Shown here: positions 17,337-26,310 of the stretch, piece after piece
Layout of the letters: each line of letters starts with the position of its first letter
Position numbering within the stretch: the stretch's first letter is position 1
NCBI GenBank assembly: GCA_963716925.1
Contig: CAVQUX010000006.1
Location: 744,001-808,000 of the forward strand
Origin: DAISKN01 sp963716925
Lineage (GTDB): Bacteria > Acidobacteriota > Vicinamibacteria > Marinacidobacterales > SMYC01
DNA length: 64,000 bases
Direction: 5' to 3'
Translations under genes and position numbers: made by a program
Notes under the pieces: model-generated
Told to the model about the DNA's origin: nothing
Database searches by the model: none
The model's input: only the letters and a program-made list of their open reading frames with translations

Positions 17337-17347
17337 TGCTTTACCAT
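17319..17347 (+). promoter_or_regulatory. predicted promoter of the marR-GNAT gene (leaderless)
   Basis: TTGACT (17319-17324), a 17-bp spacer and TACCAT (17342-17347). The ATG at 17355 is 7 nt after the -10, so transcription should begin at or next to the start codon. No Shine-Dalgarno sequence precedes the ATG, consistent with a leaderless mRNA. Confidence 0.6.
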
Positions 17348-17354
17348 AGCACCT

Positions 17355-18287
17355 ATGCCAGAGACACAGGAATTGGCACCCCAGATTGACGCCGTACGGC
17401 GCTACAACCGGCTGTACACGCGGAGGATCGGCGTTCTCGACGAGGGCTTCCTGAAGAGTCCCTTCTCGCTCACCGAAACCCGCGTCCTCTACGAGCTCGC
17501 CCAGCGCGGGGAGACCACGGCCACGCTCGTGGGGGAAGAGCTCGGGCTCAACCCCGGCTACCTCAGCCGGATCCTGCGCCGGTTTCAGGAAAAACGGCTC
17601 GTCGAGAGAAAGCGCTCCGAAAAAGACGGCCGGCAGAGTCTTCTGACGCTGACCAGCAGGGGAAAGGCTGCCTTCGCACGGCTGGAGGAGGAGTCGAAGC
17701 GCCAGGTCGAGGCGATGCTCCATCCCCTCTCCGATGCCGACCGCCGGGCGCTCGTGGGCGCGATGGAGGGAATCCAGAGGCTCCTGGGCTCGAACGCCGA
17801 GCCCAAAGTTCCCTACCTGCTGCGCCCCCCTGAGCCCGGAGACCTCGGCTGGGTGGTACAGCGCCACGGAGCGCTCTACGCGCGCGAGTACGGGTACGAC
17901 GAGACGTTCGAGGCGCTGGTCGCGGAGATCGTCGCCAGGTTCGTACAGAACTTCGAGCCCCGGAAAGAGCGCGCCTGGATCGCCGAGCGCGACGGTGAGA
18001 ACGTCGGGTCCGTCTTCCTCGTCCGCGACACCGAGGAGACGGCGAAGCTCCGCCTGCTCCTCGTCGAGCCCAAGGCCCGCGGGCTCGGAATCGGAAAACG
18101 CCTGGTGGACGAGTGCCTGCGATTCGCCCGGACGCGCGGCTACAAGAAGATCAAGCTATGGACCCAGGACGAGCTCCACGCCGCGCGCGGGATCTACGAG
18201 GACGCCGGATTCCGCGTCGTCGAGCGCGAGCCCCATCGGAGCTTCGGAAAGGATCTCGTCGGGGAAATCTGGGAGCTGGAGCTTTGA
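17355..18287 (+). CDS. MarR regulator fused to GNAT acetyltransferase
   Basis: 310 residues. Residues 1-150 are a MarR winged helix: FSLTETRVLYELAQRG, then the recognition helix region LVGEELGLNPGYLSRILRR and wing KRSEKDGRQSLLTLT. Residues 160-310 are a GNAT domain with the acetyl-CoA loop VEPKARGLGIGKRLVDE and the late strand LHAARGIYEDAGFRVVE. This bifunctional architecture is known; in such proteins the DNA-binding half senses ligand and the acetyltransferase half probably modifies a small molecule. A TTG 36 bp upstream is in frame but lies inside the palindrome, so ATG 17355 is preferred. The stop overlaps the next gene (TTGA). Confidence 0.9.
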   Translation: MPETQELAPQIDAVRRYNRLYTRRIGVLDEGFLKSPFSLTETRVLYELAQRGETTATLVGEELGLNPGYLSRILRRFQEKRLVERKRSEKDGRQSLLTLTSRGKAAFARLEEESKRQVEAMLHPLSDADRRALVGAMEGIQRLLGSNAEPKVPYLLRPPEPGDLGWVVQRHGALYAREYGYDETFEALVAEIVARFVQNFEPRKERAWIAERDGENVGSVFLVRDTEETAKLRLLLVEPKARGLGIGKRLVDECLRFARTRGYKKIKLWTQDELHAARGIYEDAGFRVVEREPHRSFGKDLVGEIWELEL

Positions 18288-19316
18288 GCCCCGAAGAGTT
18301 CCGCCCCACGTTCCACCGCGAGCCGCCGCGAGAGGCCGAATCCGCGGTCGTCATCGATACCTACGATCGACAGCTACGGGAGCTCGCCGCGGTGCGTCTT
18401 CCCGCTGCGAGCGAGGGCGAGCGCCGCCTCTGGATCGACGAGTTCACCAGAGAGCATCCGGGCCTGTGGGTCCACGTTCCCTGGGAGCGGAAGCTCGCGC
18501 GAATCCTCGACCGCGAGGAGTACTTCGAAGTGATCGACCAATCGCAATCGGGACAAGATCACTCTCGCGGAGCAGCGCGCGCTGAGGGAGAAGAGAGTCG
18601 GGGTGATGGGTCTTTCGGTCGGAGGCGAGGCCGCGGTGACGCTGGCGCAGGAGCACCTCTGCGGGCACATCGTCCTCGCGGACTTCGACCTTCTCGATCT
18701 ATCGAACCTGAACCGGCTCCAGGGAGGCTTCGACAATCTCGGAGTCGAAAAGGCCGTTCTCGTCGCCCGGCGCATCGCGCGAATCGACCCCTACCTGGAG
18801 GTAACGGTGTTCCCCGACGGCGTAACCGAGGACAACGCGGAAGAGTTCCTCCGCGGGCTCGATCTCCTCGTCGAGGAGTGCGACCAACTGCCGATGAAGC
18901 ACGACATCCGGGAGCGCGCCCGGAGGCTCCGTCTGAACGTGATCTTCGCGGGCGACGAGCGGGGTTTCCTGAGCGTCGAGCCCTATCGGGAGCGACCGGA
19001 GCTTCCGCCGTTTCACGGCCGGATCGAGAGGCGACAAGGGCCGCGAGAGTCCTTCCCCGACCGGCTCTCTTTCCTGAAGGCTCTCGCCGAGTGGCTCGGC
19101 GGCTGGGACGCGATCTCCGAGCGCTCGCGTACCTCGCTGGAGCGCGTCGGGGAGACTCTCGTCGGCTATCCCCAGCTCGCGAGCGAGGCGCGCTACGCCG
19201 CGGGCCAGGTGGGGCACGTCGCGAGGCGTCTGCTCCTCGGCGAGAAGCTGCCGCCGTTTCTCGGTCACCTGGACCTCGAGGAGCTCCTTTCGGACGCGAG
19301 GCTCTCCCGCGCGTGA
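18284..19316 (+). CDS. ThiF/E1-like adenylyltransferase (Rv1355c-type), frameshifted
   Basis: About 343 residues when the frame is restored. The first 84 codons (TTG 18284 to 18535) encode a leader ending LDREEYFEVI. Removing one G at about 18536 restores the conserved run TNRNRDKITLAEQ and the nucleotide-binding core VGVMGLSVGGEAAVTLA, then ADFDLLDLSNLNRL, as in E1/MoeB/ThiF proteins. The Rv1355c family carries this leader before the ThiF domain and often a nitroreductase-like domain after it; here the protein ends with a short helical tail. Start TTG overlaps the marR-GNAT stop. The 3' end overlaps a convergent LysR remnant by 52 bp. The frameshift is either a real lesion or a base-call error. 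Confidence 0.75.
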
Positions 19317-19376
19317 TGCCGGGCGAACCCGGCGAAGGTCTCGGCCGCGGGCGAGAGCGACCTTCCCGCACGGGTC
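19208..19376. repeat. direct repeat 1, left copy (169 bp)
   Basis: Identical base for base to 26142-26310 (offset 6,934). It covers the last 109 bp of the ThiF-like gene and the C-terminal end of the convergent LysR frame. Past 19376 the two copies differ by one inserted G and then by scattered substitutions across the LysR sequence. Confidence 0.9.
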
Positions 19377-19545
19377 ACGATCGCGATCTCCCGCTCGACC
19401 ACCGGCTCCCGGAGGAGCCGCGTCTCGACCTTCGCGTGCCGGGTCGATAGAAGAACGCGGGACGGGAGCACCGCCACCCCCAGGCCCGGGACTCCACCAT
19501 CCCGATTGCGGTGGGCAGGCTCAAGCGGTCGCCCGGTTCGGGCAG
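19265..19545 (-). pseudogene. LysR C-terminal remnant
   Basis: Minus-strand translation gives VLLSTRHAKVETRLLREPVVEREIAIVTRAGRSL..., clearly paralogous to the LysR protein at 26199-27126 but distinct in many residues. Only about 90 residues remain. The upstream part (LPTAIGMVES) is out of frame with the rest, and homology stops near 19545. It converges on and overlaps the ThiF-like gene, reproducing the arrangement partly preserved at the right-hand copy. The 258 bp from here to the kinase gene hold no recognisable gene. Confidence 0.75.
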
Positions 19546-19803
19546 CTCGGACTACGTCAGGTGTCGCGGAAAGAAGTACTGGCTGTGAGCCGGCCGTGAG
19601 GCTCCCCGAGGACGCGACGAAAAGAGTCCACCTTCGTCAGACAAGGTCCTTTCTGCCCGGGGCCGATTGGAATCCTTCCTTAATGCCTCATCAGTCCATT
19701 GAGCGCGACAGCCGTGTCGGGTCTCTCAATCTACGGTATAGTCGGCTCCTCGCACGCGCGTGGCGGAGCGTTCGCATCGCGGGCAGAACCCGGGAAGTCA
19801 CTC

Positions 19804-22552
19804 ATGCGCGATATGGACCAAGTTCTGTGGAAGAGGCTGAGCCCTCTCTTCGATCGAGCCCTCGATCTGGAGCCAGCGGCCCGAAGCGACCTGGTGGCGG
19901 AAGTCCGGGCGCGCGACCCGGAGCTCGCCGCAGCCCTCGAGCGGCTTTTGCTCGAGCACGACGGTGTACTGGCCTCGGATTTTCTTGAGAGAACGCCCCT
20001 CGATGACGAAGCGCTGCCGTCGCTCGCCGGCCAGACCATCGGTTCGTATAAGCTCGAGCATCCGCTCGGAGTGGGCGGCATGGGCACGGTGTGGCTCGCG
20101 CGCCGGAGCGACGGCCGCTTCGAGGGAGCCGCCGCGGTCAAGTTCGTCCATCTCGCGTTCATGGATCGAGCAGGCCGGGAGCGTTTCCGGCGCGAGGGCA
20201 CGCTCCTCGCGCGCCTGTCCCACCCGCACATTGCCCGGCTTCTCGACGCCGGGGTCACCCGTTCCGGACAGCCGTACCTCGTCCTGGAGTACGTCGAGGG
20301 CACCCGGATCGACCCTTACGCCGCCGAGCGCCGGCTGAGCCTCGACGAGCGCATTGCGCTCTTTCTGCAAGTCGCCGATGCGGTCGCGCACGCGCACACG
20401 AGTCTCGTGGTGCACCGCAATCTGAAGCCCTCGAACGTTCTCGTGGACACCTCGGGCCAGGTGAAGCTCCTCGACTTCGGGATCGCGACGCTTCTCGAGG
20501 AAGGAACCGCGGGCGAGAATGGGGCGCGGACCCTCACCGACGCCCGCGTCCTGACTCCCGCCTACGCGGCCCCCGAGCAGAATCACCGGTGAGCCGGTCA
20601 CCACGGCGACGGACGTATATGCCCTCGGAGTGCTTCTATACGAGCTCCTGGTAGGACGTCATCCGACGCTCCGCAGGACGGCGACACCGGCGGAGGTCGT
20701 CCGCGCGGTTACCGAGCAGGACCCTCCGCGGCTCAGTGACGTCGCCGCCAATCTTGCCCCGCGCGACCCAGAGGACAGGCGCGTTCTCGACGAGCGACAG
20801 ACGACGCGGGAGCGCCTGCGCCGTGGGTGCCGCGGCGATCTCGATACCATCCTCGGGAAGGCGCTGAAGAAGAACGCGTCGGAACGATACCCGTCGGCCA
20901 CCGCCTTCGCCGACGATCTGAGGCGCTATCTCGCACACGAGCCGATCCTTGCTAGACCCGATGCATTCGGCTACAGAGCGGCGAAGTTCGTGCGCCGGAA
21001 CCGTCTCGCCGTGGCGCTCACATTGGCGGCGGTAATCGCAGCCGCTTCGGGTACCATCGCCACCGCAATACAGGCTCGAGCCGCGGGCGCCGAGCGCGAC
21101 TTCGCGCTCCGGCAGCTCTCGCGCGCGGAGGCGATCAACGAGCTCAATTCGTTCGTTCTCTCGGATGCGGCGCCTCTGGGGAAGCCGTTCACGGTGAGCG
21201 ACCTCCTCGCACGCGCCGAGCGCATCGTCTCCCGGCAGCGTAGGGAGACGACCGACCGGGTCGACCTCATGGTCGCGATCGGAAGGCAGTACTGGATCCT
21301 GAACGAAATCGAGAAGTCCCGACGAGTGCTGCACGAGGCATACGAGCTCTCCCGCGGGCTGGAGGATCCATCGACGCGCGCGAAGGCGTCGTGTGCGTTG
21401 GGAAGCGCGCTCAAGGACGTCACCGTCTCCCGAGCGGAGGCCCTCATCCAGGAGGGGCTCGACGAGCTGCCGGCGACACCGCAGTATGCCTTCGATCGCG
21501 CCTTCTGTCTGCTGCGCGGAAGCGAAGTCGCGCGCTTCAACGGGAGCTCGGCGGAAGCCATCGCGCGCGCGCAGTCTGCCCGGCGAGAACTGCAGCAGGC
21601 ACCGGTTCGCTCGAAGCACCTGGAGCTCACCGCGCTCATGGACCTGGCCGAGTCGTATCGAGAGGGCGGACGTCTCCGCGACGCGGTCACGGCCTTCGAG
21701 CAGGCCTCGGAGCTGCTCGCAGCCCTCGGGCGCGACGACACGCAGCAGGCAGGGACGCTCTTCAACAACTGGGCGCTCGCGGTGAGCCAGCTCGGACAAC
21801 CGATCGCCGCGGAGCCTCTCTTCCGCAGGGCGATCGAAATCGGCCGCGCGGACGCGACGGACGAAACCGTATCACCGACCCTCCTCTCGAACTACGCCTT
21901 CGAGCTCCGGAACCTGGGGCGCTCGGAAGAGGCGGTGGAGTATGTGGAACGCGCCTACTCCAGGGCGATTGCCCTTGGCGACGAGCGGAGTCTCTTCTTC
22001 TCGTTGTTCGCACGCGTGGCTATCTGCCTCGACCTGGCCCAGATCGATCGCGCCGAAACGGCGCTCGCGGAGCTGGAATCGCGGTTGCGGCGAGTGCTTC
22101 CGGCCGATCATGTCTGGTTCGCGTCCGTGACCTTCCGGCGGGGGCTCATCGCTCGCGCACGGGGAGATCGCGAGGCCGCTCTCGATTTGGTGAACGAGGC
22201 CCTGGCGTTCACCGAGGCGCAGGTGAAGGCCGGTAGAGGAAACAGCAGCCACATCCCGATCCTCCTGGTCGAGCGCTCGGAGCTCGAGCTCGAGCTGAAG
22301 CATCCGAGCCGGTCCGTGGCGGACGCACGGAGAGCCCTCGAGCTCATTCAAGGGGAGTTGCCACCCGACCTGTTTTCGAGCGACATCGGCCAGGCCAACC
22401 TCGCGCTGGGGCGCGCCCTCGCCGCCGAAGGCAAGGACGGCGAGGCCCGCGCGGCAATGGCGCTCGCGGCAGAGCACCTGGAGCGCACGCTCGGCCCCGA
22501 CCATCCCGACACCCGGAGCGCAAGAAAGCTGGCGGAGGCTCCGGACCGCTGA
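19804..22552 (+). CDS. Ser/Thr protein kinase-TPR protein, frameshifted, HRN pseudokinase
   Basis: About 915 residues if the frame is repaired; pieces 19804-20592 and about 20582-22552. The kinase domain shows the glycine loop LGVGGMGTVWLA, the lysine in AAVKFVH, DFGIATLL and APEQ. The catalytic loop, however, reads VHRNLKPSN: the proton-acceptor Asp is Asn (AAT 20419-20421), so catalysis should be lost or strongly reduced. An extra A at 20581-20582 shifts the frame just after APEQ; without it the frame continues ITGEPVTTATDVYALG. A single TM helix (LAVALTLAAVIAAASGTIA) follows the kinase domain, and the C-terminal 500 residues are TPR-like. Acidobacteria carry many such kinases. Expression from a TATAGT box near 19738 is possible. 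Confidence 0.8.
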
Positions 22553-22593
22553 CTATACGAGCGCATCAATCACGCTGGCACGCTGGAACCGGC

Positions 22594-24766
22594 TCAACGC
22601 ACGACGGTGAGCGTGGCGCTCGTCGTTTCCACCAGGCTCCCATCCACCAATGTGGCGACGGACACCGAGTAGTCTCCAGCGCAGGTCATTCTTGGAACAC
22701 GGAACCCGAACGACAGGCTCCGATTGGATCCAGGCGCCAATGTGAATCGCGGCGTCGTGAAAATCGTCGTCCCGGCATGGTGGCAGCGGCTCCGAGGAAG
22801 TCCCGTGAAGGTGAATCGCAGGGCCACGGTTTGGGCGCTCGTCGAGCAGGAGCGCAGACTTGTCACGATGCTGACCACGTTGCCGGCGACAACCGTCGAA
22901 GGCGATACACCGACCGATACGTAATGGCACTCGACCTGATAGGTGACGGTCGCGGAGCTCTCGTGCCCAACGACGTCGGTCGCATGGACCGTGAACGTCC
23001 TGGTTCCGACCGAGTGCGTGTCGATCGCTGCGCCATCGCTCACGGGTCCGGCGCAGGTGCTGAGGCCCGAGCCGTTGTCGGCACACGAGTACCCTGCTGC
23101 GATCACTTCTCCAAACTGATACGTCGCAAGTGGTGACGGCGACGAGATGACGGCAATCGGAACCTTCTTGTCCACGCGGTTCCCGCCGATCGGGCCTGCG
23201 GTTGCACAGTTGCCGGCTGCATCGCACACCTGCCGACTATCGGTTCGAGCGTCGCTGGTCTCGACGTCGGGATCGACATGCGTCGCCAGCGAGAACGCGG
23301 CATCAGCGGGGTCCGCCAATCCGGATCCCTCGTCACTGGCGCTGCAGGCGATGGTCACGTCGGCGGCGTACCACGCTCCATCGGGACCATCACACTCGAA
23401 CTGCGGCGGCGTGACGTCGATACCGTCGTCGCTCGATCCGAGGCCGCCAGGGTCGACGATGACGGCGTTCGTTATGCCGTCCAGGTCTGCAATGCCTCCG
23501 TCGCCGAATGCGATCGTGAGCGTATTGCCATCGACCGTACACGCAAGCAGGAGACACACGTTCCTCCAGATGCCGTCGATGACCTTCCAGTACTGCGCCG
23601 GCGTGGGCACCGCGGCTGGAAACGTCATGGCCACATCCGCGGTTCCGCTGGCGGCGGGCAGCTGAATCGACCATTCGAAGAACCCGTACGGAAAGGTGAC
23701 GCCGGCGGGCTTCCCCGCCTGGTTGGGCATATTCGCTTCCGCGACGGGATGAAAGCTCACGAACGCGCCGGCACTCGTCTGGAAGGTCACGGTCCCGCCC
23801 CCCGTGGCTGAATTCATGATGACGGCCGCCGATCGCTCGAAAGCTCCGATGTCACAAAGCGCATCACGGCTGGCGCCGCGTTGATCGCGGGCCTCGGTGC
23901 ACGAGCTTCCCTGGTCGACGGCCGGGCTGTTCGGCGGGACCGCTACGGTCATGGTTGGGCCGCCATTGTCGGCGAGGGGGAAGAAGAAGGCGAGGTTCGT
24001 CACCGTGCTGAAGATGGAACCTGCGCCCGCCGACATCGTTCGACACGTACCATCGCTATCGAGGGAGGTGTTGCCGGCCAACACGGGAACGCCGTCGAAG
24101 CTGCAGTCCCCGCTCGTGTTCTCGACCACGAGAGTGTTCTCCACCGTGTAGGAGTCGTCGGAACAGGAGCCGAAATGCACACCGCGATCGTTGCCGGCGA
24201 CGGTTACGTGACGGAGCGTGAATGACGCGCAGCCGCCCGCAATGCCGAACGCCACCTCGGCGGGAGCTCCCGGATTGACATTGTCGGCAATCGTCGAGTT
24301 CACCACCGTCACAAGGCCGCCGCCGTCGCCGCCGCTGATGCCCACGCGGGTGTTGCCGGTGATCGTCACACCCGCTGATGAAGACGTTTCCGCTCCCGCC
24401 GTTGACGATGGCGATGGTCCCCTTCCGAAGCGTCAGATTCTCGAACCGCACGCTATCTGCCGCGACCTCGAAGATAGTGTGAGGCTCGCCGTCGGTCGAG
24501 TTGTCGCCCTCGACGATCGCGGGGCCCGAGGCGTCGCCCTGGATCGTGAGCTCGACAAGAATCGTCAACCGCTCGATCGGCCGGTAGACGCCCGGCGCGA
24601 GCACGATCGTGTCGCCCGGCTGTGCGCTCGCGATCGCGGCTTCGAGCTGCGCGGTCGTCGAGACGTTCGCGACCGCCGCGGCCGCCGGCGAAGCGAAACC
24701 GGAGAGCAATGCCGAGCCCATCAATACCCCCACGAGCATATTTCGACGAGTGACGTTCATTTGCAT
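22594..24766 (-). CDS. exported right-handed parallel beta-helix protein, frameshifted
   Basis: About 724 residues if repaired. Start ATG 24766 is chosen because AGGAGG lies 6 nt upstream. The N-terminus has a TRRNMLVG twin-arginine-like signal ending SPAAAA. A pectate-lyase-like beta-helix follows (TAQLEAAIASAQPGDTIVL, LAPGVYRPIERL, NVFISG), then choice-of-anchor-type repeats (NSPAVDQGSSC, DIGAFE), a domain with PTPAQYWKVIDGIWRNV, and Ig-like modules with paired cysteines (CSASDEGSGL, CADNGSGLSTCAGPV). An extra base at about 24370 breaks the frame between FISG and VTITGNTRVGI. The product should be a cell-surface or secreted repeat protein; its ligand is unknown. Six or more cysteine pairs suggest disulfide stabilisation. 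Confidence 0.72.
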
Positions 24767-25636
24767 CACGAGCCTCCTGAGGGCCAACGGCTTCCTTCCG
24801 GGAGTCAAATCGCTGGTGCACCCGACGGGCTACTCGCCCCCTCTACCTGATAGATCGGAAGACCAAGGCAAAAGCGGACAGGTGCCAGCTCATTAGGGCC
24901 GGCCTCGGTCCGCGGCGGAGCTTCAGGGCGCCGTGGCAGCCAGGAAAACGCGCAATCTGCCAGGTTTGCTACACTTTCCGTCTCACCACCGGGTGGAACG
25001 AATCGCTTGCGGAGGCACACCAGGACCGACGGAAACCCCTGAACCATGATGGACCAGAGACCGAAGGCGAATCCCGGCCACATCGCGGCAATGGTCGAGC
25101 GCGCGGATGCGGGCGACGCCGGCGTCAGAGATGCGCTTTTTGCTCTTTGAACGGCGAGCTTCATCGCCTGGCGGAACGCCGTCTCCGCCGCGGTGGGAGC
25201 AGGCTCACCCTGGGACGGCGACGCTCCTGCACGAGGTCTGTCTGAACCTGAGCAGAAACGTCGTCTTCCCGGATCGCCTACGCTTCCTGAAGTACGCCCT
25301 CGCGTGCGATCCGCGGTCTCATCATCGATTCCGTGCGCACGCGCACAGAAGCGAGGTAGCAGGGCGCTGAAAAAAGTCGTCCGCGCCCTGCGCGAGCTCG
25401 GCGCGCTTGCGCGCCGATGCAAATCCGGGGCGCAGTGGCCCCGCGGCATTGAGCACTCTAGCGGCCGCCGTGACCTCGCTCCCAATAGATTAAGGCCGGC
25501 CGTCCGCGGCCTCAGTTCACCACGGACCTGTCCTCGATAGCCACGCTCAGAAGACACCGTAGACAAAGGCCATCAAGGGCCGCGTCCTTGGAAGCGAGTT
25601 CCGCAGTCCGGCTGCCTTCGGCGTCATCGTGCGTGT
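24767..25636. other. 870-bp region with no recognisable gene
   Basis: The stretch upstream of the beta-helix gene holds an open minus-strand frame (24805-25566, 253 codons), but its translation is low-complexity, Arg/Ser/Pro-rich and without a ribosome-binding site or family resemblance. I treat it as non-coding or decayed. Short translated patches on both strands are unconvincing. It borders the AT-rich stretch at 25637-26141. Confidence 0.5.
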
Positions 25637-25846
25637 GTGCGCCAGAAGGAGTTCCAATTTGAAAGATTCCTGAGAGTCTTTGTCACCCTCCTCACGATCA
25701 ATGCACTCACACCTGTGAGTTCAGAAGATTGTAAGAACCTTGCACAATACAGCGCTCGAACGCGCCTTTGCGCAAGCGTCCTTAGTGTTCTACGAATTAG
25801 TTACGGAGAATGTCAAGAGTTCTTTTACCAACCAACTTACGTTTGA
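25637..25846 (+). CDS. hypothetical small ORF in AT-rich stretch
   Basis: 69 codons from GTG. The translation contains a hydrophobic run FLRVFVTLLTINAL followed by PVSSEDCKN, which could be a signal peptide and cleavage site, and then three further Cys. No family recognised. Base composition is unlike its neighbours: 28 of 60 bases are G or C in the line 25681-25740. It overlaps the next small frame. It may be one end of a broken foreign gene. Confidence 0.3.
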   Translation: MRQKEFQFERFLRVFVTLLTINALTPVSSEDCKNLAQYSARTRLCASVLSVLRISYGECQEFFYQPTYV

Positions 25847-26100
25847 GTCTTGAGAATTTGGAAAGGAGAATAGGCGACAGTCATTGTTGTCACAGCACAC
25901 GAGGACGCTTGCTATTGATTAGAGACAACACAAAGGTAGGCGACAAAGTTCTCAGCTTTGCGGTTCTGGAAAACCCTCGCGACGAAGTTGAAGGTGCGAA
26001 ATTGAAAACCGGCTATTGCGACGGCTCTGTAAAGTTCGAATGGAAGGTAAAAGAGGAACAGTATTTTCCAAAGTTAGATGAGCTATCACGCGAGAAGTAA
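25810..26100 (+). CDS. hypothetical ORF in AT-rich stretch
   Basis: 96 codons. The C-terminal half (KVGDKVLSFAVLENPRDEVE, then GYCDGSVKFEWKVKEE) has the balanced composition of a real protein, while the first 30 residues look random, so the true start may be internal. No family recognised. G+C is about 47% in two 60-base lines counted (25861-25920, 25981-26040), against roughly 68% around it. It ends 42 bp before the right copy of direct repeat 1. Probably acquired or misjoined DNA. Confidence 0.4.
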   Translation: MSRVLLPTNLRLSLENLERRIGDSHCCHSTRGRLLLIRDNTKVGDKVLSFAVLENPRDEVEGAKLKTGYCDGSVKFEWKVKEEQYFPKLDELSREK

Positions 26101-26141
26101 GCGCTCGGGTCGTGAACACCCCGGAACATGGTAGACAAATC

Positions 26142-26250
26142 GGTGGGGCACGTCGCGAGGCGTCTGCTCCTCGGCGAGAAGCTGCCGCCGTTTCTCGGTC
26201 ACCTGGACCTCGAGGAGCTCCTTTCGGACGCGAGGCTCTCCCGCGCGTGA
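26142..26250 (+). pseudogene. ThiF-like gene 3' fragment
   Basis: The last 36 codons and stop of the ThiF-like gene (GHVARRLLLGEKLPPFLGHL and onward), identical to 19208-19316. There is no start and no upstream coding sequence. It still overlaps the convergent LysR gene, showing that ThiF-LysR convergence was the ancestral layout. Confidence 0.85.
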
Positions 26251-26310
26251 TGCCGGGCGAACCCGGCGAAGGTCTCGGCCGCGGGCGAGAGCGACCTTCC
26301 CGCACGGGTC
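26142..26310. repeat. direct repeat 1, right copy (169 bp)
   Basis: Identical to 19208-19376. It begins abruptly after the AT-rich stretch, inside the 3' end of a ThiF-like coding sequence, and runs into the LysR gene. With the left copy it brackets a 6.8-kb block. Confidence 0.9.

Noticed and set aside
17319..17354. TTG start 36 bp upstream of the MarR-GNAT ATG
   Set aside because: It lies inside the palindrome and -35 box, has no ribosome-binding site, and the added residues do not resemble MarR proteins.
18284..19316. Programmed +1 frameshifting as an explanation for the split thiF-like gene
   Set aside because: There is no slippery sequence or rare-codon/stop context at 18536, and similar breaks occur in many unrelated genes here.
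24852..24862. AGATCGGAAGA, which matches the start of a common sequencing adapter
   Set aside because: Only 11 bases match; the following bases diverge from the adapter, so a chance hit is more likely, although it lies near the unexplained region.
24805..25566. 253-codon minus-strand open frame
   Set aside because: Arg/Ser-rich composition, no ribosome-binding site, no family; treated as non-coding.
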